From the NCBI GenBank assembly GCA_017527205.1, contig JAFXQK010000073.1, positions 62,001 through 126,000 on the forward strand: DNA of 64,000 bases. Reading direction: 5' to 3'. The notes beneath the pieces are model-generated. The model was not told where the DNA came from and did no database searches. It saw only the letters and a program-made list of their open reading frames with translations. A program made the position numbers and the translations under genes. Positions 36,673-45,537 of the stretch are shown one piece after another. The DNA is from Lachnospiraceae bacterium. Lineage in GTDB: Bacteria; Bacillota; Clostridia; Lachnospirales; Lachnospiraceae. Within the stretch, counting starts at the first letter, position 1. Each line of letters starts with the position of its first letter.

Positions 36673-37571
36673 GAGAACTCCTGAGAAATGCCTGGAACGG
36701 CTGGCTTGCCATGTCTGACAGGGGAAAGCTGGGAGCACTGCTTTTGCTCATGTTTCTCCTGGCATGGCTTTGGAAGCTGGGCACGAGGAAGCAAAAGGAC
36801 TTGATCTGGTTTGGAGCTCTTTTGACGGGCTTATGTATCTTTCCCCTTACTGCTGCATGTCTGATGCTTTACCAGACAAGGTTTTATGATTATGAATGGA
36901 TCTGGACGATAGTCCCCATGACGGGAATCCTTGCCTGTGGAGGCACCCTTTTGCTGGAACAATTGGATAAGACCTCCTGCGGGAAGGGAAAAAAGCTTGC
37001 CATCGCGGGGATGGCGCTTATGGTACTGCTTTTGTGTGGCAGACTTGGAAATCCAAGGGCGACCGTACAGGATGTCGGGTTGCAGCGCCGCGAGGTCGCG
37101 CAGGTGCTGGAAAAGTTAAACGAAGCCACGGGTGGTTCCGTTCTTCTGTGGGCTCCGAAGGAAGTGATGGAGCATGCCAGAAGCCTTGATGCAAACATAA
37201 CCCTGCTCTATGGCAGAAACATGTGGCAAAAGCACCTCAATGCTTTTTCCTATGACGGTTATGCGCAGGAACAGAGGGATTTATATGTCTGGATGCAGCT
37301 CGCGTGTGCCTATCAAAGGTTGGACGTACCCGTGCCGGCAGATTTGGACGTCGTGGGAGAGGCTCCGAAGGCTGGAACGACGTTGGAGGGGATTTCCTGT
37401 ATCCGAAAGGCCATGGAGCTGGGAGCAACACAGATTTTGCTTCCCGGTTCGCTGTCGGAGGAAAGTATGGACGAGCTGGAACGAGAGCTTGGAATAAAGC
37501 CCGTAAGATTAGAACAATATTGGTTATTATCCTGCAATCAGGGAAGCGCGAAGGCCTCTGCAAGCAGGTGA
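36669..37571 (+). CDS. membrane protein with C-terminal soluble domain, partner of the DUF6077-like gene
   Basis: A 300-residue protein. The first 140 residues hold four hydrophobic segments (LGALLLLMFLLAWLWKLG, LIWFGALLTGLCIFPLTAACL, WTIVPMTGILACGGTLLL, KLAIAGMALMVLLLCGRL). The rest is a soluble domain (REVAQVLEKLNEATGGSVLLWAP, then AMELGATQILLPGSLSEES and YWLLSCN). The ATG at 36669 overlaps the upstream stop and follows GGAGGG. The same plan, helices then a small alpha/beta domain ending in an ILxxG or IILS strand, is seen in the gene at 62998. No family name recognised. Confidence 0.65.
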   Translation: MRELLRNAWNGWLAMSDRGKLGALLLLMFLLAWLWKLGTRKQKDLIWFGALLTGLCIFPLTAACLMLYQTRFYDYEWIWTIVPMTGILACGGTLLLEQLDKTSCGKGKKLAIAGMALMVLLLCGRLGNPRATVQDVGLQRREVAQVLEKLNEATGGSVLLWAPKEVMEHARSLDANITLLYGRNMWQKHLNAFSYDGYAQEQRDLYVWMQLACAYQRLDVPVPADLDVVGEAPKAGTTLEGISCIRKAMELGATQILLPGSLSEESMDELERELGIKPVRLEQYWLLSCNQGSAKASASR

Positions 37572-37592
37572 AAAGAAAAAAGGAACGGAAAA

Positions 37593-38372
37593 ATGCAAGA
37601 GGAGCTCGAAACAAGGCATCCGGTCGTTAGCATTGTCACGCCGGTTTATAACGTGGAAAAGTTTATAGAGGAGACCATGGACAGCGTTCGGGCGCAGACC
37701 TTTCAAGACTGGGAGCTTCTTTTGGTGGAGGATGGAAGCAAGGATCATACCGCAGAGGTGATCATGACCTATTTAGAGAAAACCGGAGAGCATCGGATTC
37801 GGCTGATTCCCATGGAACAAAACGGAGGTGCGGCGCGGGCGCGAAACCGTGGCGTAAAAGAAGCGAGGGGACGCTATCTGGCTTACCTGGACGCGGATGA
37901 CCTCTGGGAGCCCGAAAAGCTGGAACGTCAGCTTGCCCTCATGCAAAAGAAGGGCGCTGCCTTTTCGTTTACGGGGTATGAATTTGCTGATGAGAATGGA
38001 AAGGGCCTTGGGAAAATCGTTAAGGTTCCGGAAACCATTGATTATAAAGAAGCCCTGAAAAATACCACCATCTTTACCTCGACGGTCATGTTTGATTTGC
38101 AGCAGCTCACGAAGGAAGAATTGGAGATGCCGCAGATTAAGAGCGAGGATACGGCACTATGGTGGAGGGTGCTTCGCAGCGGACATTTAGCTTATGGGCT
38201 GAATGAGAATTTGGTGAGATACCGACGGGCGGGCAAGTCCCTGTCCTCGAATAAGCTGGAGGCACTCCGAAGAATTTGGAATTTGTATCGAAAGGCGGAA
38301 GGAATGAGCATTCCAAGCAGTGCCTGGCACTTTTGCTTTTGGGCGGTACGGGCGGTAAAACGCCGAATCTAA
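37593..38372 (+). CDS. GT2 glycosyltransferase
   Basis: A 259-residue GT-A fold enzyme with VSIVTPVYNVEKFIEETMDSV, ELLLVEDGSKDHT, GAARARNRGVKEARGRYLAYLDADDLW and LWWRVLRSG, the canonical GT2 motif series including the DxD-like DADD. Soluble, no membrane segment. It follows the previous gene by 21 bases and precedes the initiating transferase by 27, so it belongs to the same operon. Sugar specificity cannot be read from sequence. Confidence 0.9.
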   Translation: MQEELETRHPVVSIVTPVYNVEKFIEETMDSVRAQTFQDWELLLVEDGSKDHTAEVIMTYLEKTGEHRIRLIPMEQNGGAARARNRGVKEARGRYLAYLDADDLWEPEKLERQLALMQKKGAAFSFTGYEFADENGKGLGKIVKVPETIDYKEALKNTTIFTSTVMFDLQQLTKEELEMPQIKSEDTALWWRVLRSGHLAYGLNENLVRYRRAGKSLSSNKLEALRRIWNLYRKAEGMSIPSSAWHFCFWAVRAVKRRI

Positions 38373-38399
38373 TTACGGAAATGCACTTGGAGGAAGATC

Positions 38400-39842
38400 A
38401 TGAAAGCAAACATTCATGAAAATCGATTGCGTAAAATGGAGGCCTATAAGCGCCTGATCAATTTGGGCCTGTCCTTTTTAAGTCTGGCTTTGGTCATTGG
38501 CATCTTTGCCTATTTCTGGTTTGTATATTTTCATTCCAGTCTGGTAGATGACCTTCACTTCTACAAAAACGGACACATTTTGGAGATCAGCCTTTATGGC
38601 GTGGTTTTGTTTGCCTTCTCGAAGATGTATGGCGGCACAAGATTTGGCTATCTGAAAAATACGGAGATCATCTTTTCACAGATTTTTGCAACGGCCATTT
38701 CGGACGTGTTTATTTACGGCGAGCTTTCCCTGATGGCGTTTCAGCCGTTCTGGCCCGTTTTCTTCATTTGGATGTTCTTGGCACAAGCCGTTGCACTGAT
38801 CCTTTATACCAATATTGCGAACCGCCTGTATCGTCACCTGTTTCCGCCGAGAAAGCTTTTATTGCTTCACGGTACGCGTTCAACGGAGGGAATCTGCGCA
38901 AAGTTTGAGAGCAGAAAGGATAAATATCGGATCACGCGAAAAGAATTGATCCATAAGGACATGCATGAGAATTATCGCCTGATCACGGAGACTTATCAGA
39001 GCGGGGAATGCAATGCCGTCGTGCTTTGGGACATCCCTACCGCGGAGCGAAACAAGCTGTTGAAATTTTGCTATGCCAATTCCATTCGCGTCTATATGAT
39101 GCCGAAGATCACGGACGTCATTATGACGGGGGCAGAGGAGCTTCACGTATTTGACAGCCCGTTGCTGCTGACGCGAGAGTATGCCCTGACCATGGAGCAG
39201 GCTTTTCTAAAGCGCCTGATTGACGTTGTATGTTCCCTGATTTTGATCATTTTGACCTCCCCCATCATGCTGCTTACGGCGATTCTCGTGAAGCTCGGCG
39301 ATGGCGGTCCCGTGCTGTACAAGCAGGTTCGCTGTACCATCGGACAAAGGGAGTTTTTAATCCTGAAATTCCGCAGTATGAGACCCGATGCAGAGAAGGA
39401 TGGACAGGCGCGTCTTGCACAAAAAAAGGATGACAGGATTACGCCCGTCGGCAGAGTGATCCGTTCCTGTCGTATTGATGAGCTGCCGCAGCTGTTCAAT
39501 ATTTTGAAGGGTGACATGTCCTTTATCGGCCCCAGACCCGAGCGACCGGAGATTATTGCGGAGTATCTTGAGGTGATGCCCGAGTTTGTGTATCGCATGA
39601 AGGTAAAGGCCGGCCTGGCAGGCTTTGCGCAGGTGTATGGAAAGTATAATACGACGCCGTATGACAAGCTCAAGCTGGATTTGACCTACATCGAAAATTA
39701 TTCCGTCCTGCTTGACGTTAAGCTGATGCTTCTTACCCTCAAGGTTCTCTTCTGGCCAGACAGCACGGAGGGCGTGGATGCAGAACAGATTACGGCACTT
39801 CGGGAGGAAAAACGGCAAAAGGAGAACGGGGATGAGAGATAA
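38400..39842 (+). CDS. initiating polyprenyl sugar-phosphate transferase (WbaP/CpsE-like)
   Basis: A 480-residue enzyme that starts repeat-unit assembly by moving a sugar-1-phosphate to undecaprenyl phosphate. Four N-terminal helices and a CoA-binding-like domain come first; the C-terminal bacterial sugar transferase domain holds FLKRLIDVVCSLILII, QVRCTIGQREFLILKFRSM, CRIDELPQLFNILKGDMSFIGPRPERPE and the late GFAQVYGKYNTTPYDKL. TTGGAGGA precedes the ATG. It overlaps the Wzz-like gene by 11 bases. Confidence 0.93.
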   Translation: MKANIHENRLRKMEAYKRLINLGLSFLSLALVIGIFAYFWFVYFHSSLVDDLHFYKNGHILEISLYGVVLFAFSKMYGGTRFGYLKNTEIIFSQIFATAISDVFIYGELSLMAFQPFWPVFFIWMFLAQAVALILYTNIANRLYRHLFPPRKLLLLHGTRSTEGICAKFESRKDKYRITRKELIHKDMHENYRLITETYQSGECNAVVLWDIPTAERNKLLKFCYANSIRVYMMPKITDVIMTGAEELHVFDSPLLLTREYALTMEQAFLKRLIDVVCSLILIILTSPIMLLTAILVKLGDGGPVLYKQVRCTIGQREFLILKFRSMRPDAEKDGQARLAQKKDDRITPVGRVIRSCRIDELPQLFNILKGDMSFIGPRPERPEIIAEYLEVMPEFVYRMKVKAGLAGFAQVYGKYNTTPYDKLKLDLTYIENYSVLLDVKLMLLTLKVLFWPDSTEGVDAEQITALREEKRQKENGDER

Positions 39843-40884
39843 TGCATGGGGAAAGGATCCCTTCGACCTGCGACTATCCGTCCTTCGAATGATCAGAAGA
39901 TTACCGGCAATCATGGCCGTGGCGGCGCTTCTTACAATTTTGCTGGGCGGCGGATACTATTTGAAACATGTCACCTTCCGTCAAAAGACATATATTGCGT
40001 CTACGACGTTTTCCATGGAATATGCGGATGAAAATTGGGCAGTCAACAATACCTTTATCAACGAGTATACCTGGAACGTGTGGGTAAAGACGGATGAATT
40101 CTTAGGCTACGTAGAAAGCCATCTTTCCGATGCCGGAATACAGAGAAAGACTTTGGGAGAAGGCATGAGCGCAAGCGTTCCTTCGGATCTTCGGATGGTT
40201 ACCATCTCCTTTTCCTCCAAGGATGCCGCACAGGCGAATCGTGTCATGGAAGCGGTTGGCGTTGCCATGACGGAGGATTTCTCAAAGGGGATGAAGGATG
40301 TCGCAGCCATCCGCGTGATCGACGTGGAAGCGGCAGCAGAGAACCTAAAGACGATAAAGCCGGTTAGGGCAATTGTTCTGGCAGCGGTCATTGGTTTATT
40401 TACCGGCGTGATGCTGTTTCTTTTCTTGGAAATTCTTTTCGAACGGATTTGGCTTCCCGAGAGCCTTTCGAGCCGCTTTGGCATGAAAAATGCAGGCGTT
40501 CCAAGAACCGAGCTTTTTTGGGAAAACCTAAAATATTTCTTTGACGGGAAAAAACGAGTGGCGATTTGCCCTGCTAATCAGGAGCTGGATCCCAAGGAAA
40601 TCGCCGATACGTTGCAAAAAAAAGGCATTCTGAAGGACGTGGAATGGATTCCCGTTCCTTGCCCGATATTGACTCCGTCAGAAACCGTTAAGCTTCGGGA
40701 AATGGATGGGATCCTGCTTGCCGTGAATGCTGGCGAAGACGTAAAACACCTCCAGGCAATTTTGGATTTCCTTACCTCCCAAGACTGCAAAATTACCGCA
40801 GCAACCCTCTGGAACGAAGATACCTGGCTCCTAAAAAGCTACTATACCTGGAACTACCTTTCCGGGACAAAGGTTACAGAATAA
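39832..40884 (+). CDS. Wzz-like chain-length protein with degenerate kinase-like tail
   Basis: A 350-residue protein of polysaccharide co-polymerase type. Two membrane helices (AIMAVAALLTILLGGGYYL near residue 25, and AIVLAAVIGLFTGVMLFLFL near 185) enclose an extracytoplasmic domain with the Wzz-like TISFSSKDAAQANRVMEAV segment. The C-terminal 120 residues (KRVAICPANQELDPKEIADTL, MDGILLAVNAGEDVKHLQAIL) resemble a BY-kinase fold that lacks a Walker A motif. ATG 39832 follows AAGGAG; an in-frame start at 39778 is inside the upstream gene. The last eight codons lie in a 64-bp sequence that is repeated directly downstream. Confidence 0.8.
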   Translation: MRDNAWGKDPFDLRLSVLRMIRRLPAIMAVAALLTILLGGGYYLKHVTFRQKTYIASTTFSMEYADENWAVNNTFINEYTWNVWVKTDEFLGYVESHLSDAGIQRKTLGEGMSASVPSDLRMVTISFSSKDAAQANRVMEAVGVAMTEDFSKGMKDVAAIRVIDVEAAAENLKTIKPVRAIVLAAVIGLFTGVMLFLFLEILFERIWLPESLSSRFGMKNAGVPRTELFWENLKYFFDGKKRVAICPANQELDPKEIADTLQKKGILKDVEWIPVPCPILTPSETVKLREMDGILLAVNAGEDVKHLQAILDFLTSQDCKITAATLWNEDTWLLKSYYTWNYLSGTKVTE

Positions 40885-40985
40885 AAACTCTCAACCACCT
40901 CGAGGGGATGTTTGGGAGTATCTTTCCGGGACAAAGGTTACAGAATAAAAACTCTCAACCACCTCGAGGGGATGTTTGGGAGTAT
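40858..40985. repeat. 64-bp perfect tandem duplication
   Basis: Bases 40858-40921 and 40922-40985 are identical. The first copy contains the last codons and stop of the Wzz-like gene; each copy ends in the left arm (CTCGAGGGGATGTTTGGGAG) of the palindrome described next. Confidence 0.95.
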
Positions 40986-41063
40986 CTTTCCGGGTTAAAA
41001 GGTTACCGGAAAGATACTCCCAAACAAGCCCCGGGGACAGCCTGCTCCCAAACAAGCCCCGAG
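40963..41063. repeat. palindromic repeat element, copy A
   Basis: A perfect 20-bp stem (40974-40993 against 41006-41025) closes a 12-base loop GTTAAAAGGTTA. Outer arms, CTCGAGGGG at 40963 and the CCCC-rich text at 41029, extend it with a small bulge. A second right arm, ending in AAGCCCCGAG, lies at 41045-41063. A related palindrome with the same loop is at 42804-42877. Confidence 0.9.
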
Positions 41064-41109
41064 GATTTACGAGGCCCCGAGAATTTACGAGGCCCCGAGG
41101 ATTTAGAAC
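41056..41109. repeat. 18-bp tandem repeat, three copies
   Basis: Units begin GCCCCGAG(G/A)ATTTA at 41056, 41074 and 41092. The third loses the repeat after ATTTA. Noncoding; ends 22 bases before the next gene. Confidence 0.85.
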
Positions 41110-41130
41110 TTGCGAAAGGAAACATAAAGC

Positions 41131-41916
41131 ATGAGACTTCAGGTGCTGGTATCTGCGATGCATGCAGATGCGAGAGAACTGGCAGAAAAAATGAACCTTC
41201 AGACGGATGCCCTGATCGTAAACCAATGCGACCACTATGCCTACGAAACCTTTGAACGAAACGGTCGAAGCATCCGCTGCCTATCCATGGCGGAGCGAGG
41301 CGTGGGACTGAGCCGAAACACGGCGCTCATGAGGGCGGACGCTGAACTTTGCCTCTTTGGCGATGAAGACATAGTCTATGAGCCAGGATATGAAAAGACG
41401 ATTTTAGAGGAATTTGAAAAGCATCCGGAAGCCGACGTTTTGCTATTCAACGTCAAGGTCTGCGAGGAGAGAAGAACCTACTGGAATACTGCGTTTGGAC
41501 GCGTACACGCATACAATTCAGGGCGCTATCCAGCCTACAGCATCGCTGCTAAGCGGGACGGACTGATTGCGAAAAACCTAACCTTTCACCTTTGCTTTGG
41601 CGGAGGCGCAAAATACAGCAACGGAGAGGACAGCCTGTTTTTACGGGATGCTGCCCGCGCGGGACTTCGGATCTATAAGACCCCGGCGCTGATCGGCGAG
41701 GAAATTCCCCGTCCCTCGACTTGGTTTCATGGGTTTGACGATAAGTTTTTTTATGATAGGGGAGTGCTCTATGGAGAACTCTACGGACCAGGCATGGCAT
41801 ATGTCAGGGCCGTTCGATGGCTACAAAAAAACAAAAGTGAAATGTGCGCGGAATACCCTTATGCCAAGGCGCTGGCAATGATGAAAAAGGGATGGCGGGA
41901 TGGCATTTTGCCCTGA
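41131..41916 (+). CDS. GT2-like glycosyltransferase
   Basis: A 261-residue putative glycosyltransferase. It starts LQVLVSAMHADARELAEKMN, has the GLSRNTALMRADAELCLFGDEDIVYEPGY segment with a DED acidic cluster, and a later GGGAKYSNGEDSLFLRDAARAG where NGEDS fits the second acidic motif. AAAGGA precedes the ATG. It follows the repeat-rich gap and is 16 bases from the next glycosyltransferase gene. Donor and acceptor unknown. Confidence 0.85.
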   Translation: MRLQVLVSAMHADARELAEKMNLQTDALIVNQCDHYAYETFERNGRSIRCLSMAERGVGLSRNTALMRADAELCLFGDEDIVYEPGYEKTILEEFEKHPEADVLLFNVKVCEERRTYWNTAFGRVHAYNSGRYPAYSIAAKRDGLIAKNLTFHLCFGGGAKYSNGEDSLFLRDAARAGLRIYKTPALIGEEIPRPSTWFHGFDDKFFYDRGVLYGELYGPGMAYVRAVRWLQKNKSEMCAEYPYAKALAMMKKGWRDGILP

Positions 41917-41932
41917 CGGGAAGAGGGAATTT

Positions 41933-42772
41933 ATGAAATTTACCATTGTGGTTGTCTGCTACAATGCAGGAGAGAAACTAAAAGAGACGGTGACCTCCAT
42001 TCTGGATCAAAGCATGACGGATTATGAAGTCGTCATCAAGGACGGCATGTCAACGGATGGCAGTATCGAAGCGCTTGAAACTTTGGTGACGGAGCGCGGT
42101 GCACGGGAGCGAGTGAAGATCATTCGTGAGAAGGATCAAGGCATTTATGATGCCATGAATGCAGCCATAAGGCATGCATCTGGAGAGTATTACCTTTTCC
42201 TGAATTGCGGCGACCTATTTTATGATGAAAACGTGTTGCAGCGCTTTAGCGACGCCATTTCGGAGGAGGCGGTTCCATTCCCCGAAGAGAAAAATGGCCT
42301 TCGCGTATTTTATGGCAACCGTTATTTAATTCCGACAAAAAGTGTGGAATACATTGCACCGCGCATGACGCCGCTGACCTGCTTTCGCAACATTCCCTGT
42401 CATCAGTGCTGCTTTTATTCGGCGGACTGCTTCGCGGAGCGGGGATACCGCACGGACTTAAAGGTGCGGGCAGATTATGAGCATTTCCTTTGGCTGTTCT
42501 TTGCAAAAAAGGCCAGCTTCCATTACGTGAATGCATGCGTTGCTAAATACGAGGGCGGTGGCTATTCCGAAAATCCCGAGAGTGTCAAACGCTCTGCCGA
42601 GGAACACCGCGCCATCACAAAACGATACCTCTCAAAATGGCAGCTTTTTTACTGCAACGCCTATATGATTGTTACTTTACAGCCACTGAGACACTTTCTC
42701 GCAACGAATCCTTTTCTCTCCAAGGGGTACAATGCACTAATTCATGGATTATATCGTATCGTCAAAAAATAA
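41933..42772 (+). CDS. GT2 glycosyltransferase (WcaA/PGL-like)
   Basis: A 279-residue soluble GT2 enzyme: MKFTIVVVCYNAGEKLKETVTSI, DYEVVIKDGMSTDGSIEAL, EKDQGIYDAMNAAIRHASGEYYLFLNCGD and HQCCFYSADCFAERGYR. The EKDQGIYDAMN signature is typical of colanic-acid WcaE-like and related enzymes. ATG 41933 follows GAGGGAA; an in-frame start at 41900 is inside the upstream gene. Confidence 0.9.
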   Translation: MKFTIVVVCYNAGEKLKETVTSILDQSMTDYEVVIKDGMSTDGSIEALETLVTERGARERVKIIREKDQGIYDAMNAAIRHASGEYYLFLNCGDLFYDENVLQRFSDAISEEAVPFPEEKNGLRVFYGNRYLIPTKSVEYIAPRMTPLTCFRNIPCHQCCFYSADCFAERGYRTDLKVRADYEHFLWLFFAKKASFHYVNACVAKYEGGGYSENPESVKRSAEEHRAITKRYLSKWQLFYCNAYMIVTLQPLRHFLATNPFLSKGYNALIHGLYRIVKK

Positions 42773-42803
42773 GTTAAGAAACTATTATAATACGCATATG
42801 TAC

Positions 42804-42877
42804 CTCGAGGGGATGGTTTGGAGTGCCTTTCTCGGTTAAAAGGTTACGAGGAAGACACTCCAAACCAGATCCCCGAG
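42804..42877. repeat. palindromic repeat element, copy B
   Basis: CTCGAGGGGAT + GGTTTGGAGTG (42804-42825) pairs with CACTCCAAACC + AGATCCCCGAG (42856-42877), with an inner TTTCTCGG / CGAGGAAG stem and loop GTTAAAAGGTTA. Arms and loop match copy A at 40963, with compensating differences in the stem. Confidence 0.88.
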
Positions 42878-42906
42878 TCATGCAACTGGAAAGGAGGGCG
42901 AGACGC

Positions 42907-44061
42907 ATGGAAAAAAGTGCATGGATTTATATTTGCTTAACGCTTGGCACCGTGGCGCTCGCCCTGCTTATTCAAAAGCGTGAGGTTGCCCCTGCTTGCC
43001 GGAAGGCGGGACACGCCTATGGACGATGGACGCCCTGCACGCGCAGGGATGCCCTGAATCGCGTTACGGTCTTTGCGATTTTTTGCCTGCTGACGGCAGT
43101 CTCCGCATGCAGGTTTGCGCTGGGTAACGACTATTGGACCTATCGGGAAAATTTTAAGAGGATTTTCTATGATGCCCATGTCTCTTCCGAGATCGGATTT
43201 AACCTGGTCGTCAAGGGATTGGTTGCCCTCTTTGGTTATGACAACTATCTGCCCCTGTTCGCAGTATTTTCCCTGCTGACGGTTTTCTTTTTCATCCGGG
43301 CAATTTGCGATCAGGGAGAAAGCTTTGCATTTTCCTTATTTCTCCTGTTGACGGGAGGCTATTATTTTCAGAGCTTCAACACGATTCGCTATTACCTTGC
43401 ACTGGCGATGGCAATCTATTCCATGAAGTACGTGCTTCGCAGGGAATGGGGAAAGTTCCTGCTGCTCATTTTGGTCAGTGCGGCGTTCCATAAGACGGTA
43501 CTGATCGTTGTACCGGTCTTTTTTGTGGCATCCTATCTGGCGAGGACCGGTCTTAAGAAATGGCATTTGATCATCGCTGCGATTTTTGCTGCCAGTCTGA
43601 TTTTTGGTCAGGAGCTTTACCGCTGGATCATATTCCGGTTCTACCCGTTTTATGAGAATACGGGCTTTGACGTAAAGCATATTTCCTATGTCAACGTGGC
43701 AAAATGCTTGGGCACGCTGGCTCTTGCGGCTATTCTTTTTTGGGAGAGGCGAAAAGAGGAGGGAGAGCGCTTTACGGCAGCCATGCGTTTTTATTTATGG
43801 CTGAACGTTTTTGGGCTCGTTGCCTTTCTGTGCGGAGGTTTTATTCCGGAGGTCAGCAGGATTGGATTTTATTTTATTGCTTCCCAAATCTTTTTGATTC
43901 CTGACCTTGCACGTCGAATTCGTGGAAAATGGCTTGGGCGTGTCTGCAAATGGGGCAGCATTTTGGCGTTTTCCCTATACTTTGTACTATTGCTAAAGCA
44001 AATGTATCAGACGGACATCCGGATTTTGCCTTACATGAGCTGGATATTTTATTATAAATAA
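42907..44061 (+). CDS. EpsG-like polysaccharide polymerase
   Basis: A 384-residue membrane protein with about eleven helices, resembling EpsG/Wzy polymerases that join repeat units. The segment GGYYFQSFNTIRYYLALAMAIYSMKYVL and LILVSAAFHKTVLIVVPVFF, with an Arg-Tyr-Tyr and a His in the outside loops, is characteristic. The ATG at 42907 follows AAAGGAGGG; an in-frame start at 42823 lies inside the palindromic repeat and is rejected. Confidence 0.85.
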   Translation: MEKSAWIYICLTLGTVALALLIQKREVAPACRKAGHAYGRWTPCTRRDALNRVTVFAIFCLLTAVSACRFALGNDYWTYRENFKRIFYDAHVSSEIGFNLVVKGLVALFGYDNYLPLFAVFSLLTVFFFIRAICDQGESFAFSLFLLLTGGYYFQSFNTIRYYLALAMAIYSMKYVLRREWGKFLLLILVSAAFHKTVLIVVPVFFVASYLARTGLKKWHLIIAAIFAASLIFGQELYRWIIFRFYPFYENTGFDVKHISYVNVAKCLGTLALAAILFWERRKEEGERFTAAMRFYLWLNVFGLVAFLCGGFIPEVSRIGFYFIASQIFLIPDLARRIRGKWLGRVCKWGSILAFSLYFVLLLKQMYQTDIRILPYMSWIFYYK

Positions 44062-44106
44062 TCATGGCATTTGCGAAGATGTTGACTTGCAGCATGAGGT
44101 GACAAC

Positions 44107-45537
44107 ATGAGGATACTTTGGTTATGTAATCTCATCCTTCCTGCCGTTGCAAAGGAGCTGGGATTAGTGGCCTCCAATAAAGAGGGCTGGGTTGTAGGCC
44201 TGGCAGAAAAGGTATTAAAGAATCAGAAGGATGGTGAAGTGACCTTTGCCATTGCCGCGCCGATTCCTGGTTTCGTGTTGACACCGGAGGAGGATCTGCT
44301 GGTAAGGGAGTTCGATGCATGGGGAGGACGTGCGGTCTTTTATGGCTTCCGTGAAGATACGGACAACCCGCACCGCTATGACGCTGCGTTGGAAGGACGG
44401 ATGAGGCGGATTGTACAGAGCTTTCAGCCACAGGTTGTTCACTGCTTTGGAACGGAATTTCCACATACCTTGGCGATGTGTAAGTCGGTTCCTTCCGAAA
44501 ACCTTTTGATAACCATACAGGGCTTGTGTACAAAAATCGCAGAAGTTTATGAGGCAGATCTTCCGAAAAAGGTCGTAAAAAGATTGACCCTTCGGGATTT
44601 CTTGAAAAAGGATGGCATTGCCATGCAGAAGGAAAAATTTCGGCTGCGTGGAAATTCTGAGAGGGAAGCGTTGCGGCTTGCAGGGAGCATTGGAGGGCGA
44701 ACGGCCTGGGACAAGGCGTTTGCAGAGCGGCAAAACCCCAAGGCACGCTATTTTCAGCTAAATGAAACGCTCAGGTCAGACTTTTATGATACAATCTGGG
44801 ATGAGAAAAACACGCAGCCCCATTCCATTTTTCTGAGTCAGGGGGATTATCCACTGAAGGGATTACATTATGTTTTGCTTGCCATGCCGCAGATTCTAAA
44901 GCAGTTTTCGGATGCAAAAATCTATGTGGCCGGCAATGGAATTACGGCGTATGAGACGCTGAAGCAAAAGCTGAAGATCTCTTCCTACGGAAAGTATCTG
45001 CGGGAGCTTGTACGTCAGCATTGTCTGGAGGATAAGGTGATTTATCTTGGAAGACTTTCTGGTGCGGAGATGAAGGAGCAATATTTAAGGAGCAGTTTGT
45101 TTCTCTGTCCCTCTGCGGTGGAGAATTCGCCCAATTCCCTTGGGGAGGCCATGCTTCTTGGCATGCCCTGCATCGCTGCCAACATAGGCGGCATTCCCAG
45201 TATGTTTACGGATGGGGAAGATGGGATTTTGTTTGAAGGTCATCAGGCCGTGACGGGGGAGAGGTTAGCTTCCGGCAATAGGCAGCAGGAAGAAGGGATT
45301 TCCGCCGGGCTGGCTCAGAATAAAGATGGGGAGCTTGCGAGGATTGCAAACAATCTGGCAATGGCCGTAATAGAAATGTGGAGCAATCCTGAAAAGGAGA
45401 AGGAATATTGTAGGAATGCCCGGGCGCATGCCATGAAGACTCATGACGGGCGCAGGAATTATCGAAGGACGATGGAGGTATACGCCGCAATCGCTGGCGA
45501 AGGATCAGAGGAGCATGGAGCAGGCAGGGAAGCGTAA
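44107..45537 (+). CDS. GT4 glycosyltransferase
   Basis: A 476-residue GT-B fold enzyme. The C-terminal half shows SQGDYPLKGLHYVLLAMPQI, IYVAGNGITAYETL, VIYLGRLSGAEMKEQYLRSSLFLCPSAVENSPNSLGEAMLLGMPCIAANIGGIP, the usual E-x7-E region of GT4. The N-terminal half is acceptor-binding with HCFGTEFPHTLAM. GAGGTG precedes the ATG. Its 3' end overlaps the next GT4 gene by 23 bases. Confidence 0.9.
   Translation: MRILWLCNLILPAVAKELGLVASNKEGWVVGLAEKVLKNQKDGEVTFAIAAPIPGFVLTPEEDLLVREFDAWGGRAVFYGFREDTDNPHRYDAALEGRMRRIVQSFQPQVVHCFGTEFPHTLAMCKSVPSENLLITIQGLCTKIAEVYEADLPKKVVKRLTLRDFLKKDGIAMQKEKFRLRGNSEREALRLAGSIGGRTAWDKAFAERQNPKARYFQLNETLRSDFYDTIWDEKNTQPHSIFLSQGDYPLKGLHYVLLAMPQILKQFSDAKIYVAGNGITAYETLKQKLKISSYGKYLRELVRQHCLEDKVIYLGRLSGAEMKEQYLRSSLFLCPSAVENSPNSLGEAMLLGMPCIAANIGGIPSMFTDGEDGILFEGHQAVTGERLASGNRQQEEGISAGLAQNKDGELARIANNLAMAVIEMWSNPEKEKEYCRNARAHAMKTHDGRRNYRRTMEVYAAIAGEGSEEHGAGREA

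Noticed and set aside
40858..41110. Direct repeats considered as a CRISPR array
   Set aside because: Units are adjacent without unique spacers, differ in length (64 and 18 bases) and no cas genes are near.
40908..41255. Open frames through the repeat gap on both strands
   Set aside because: Their products are repeats of the DNA units (for example RGLVN) and overlap the real glycosyltransferase gene.
42823..42906. Longer N-terminus for the EpsG-like polymerase
   Set aside because: It would be encoded by the palindromic repeat and has no ribosome site; the ATG at 42907 has AAAGGAGGG.
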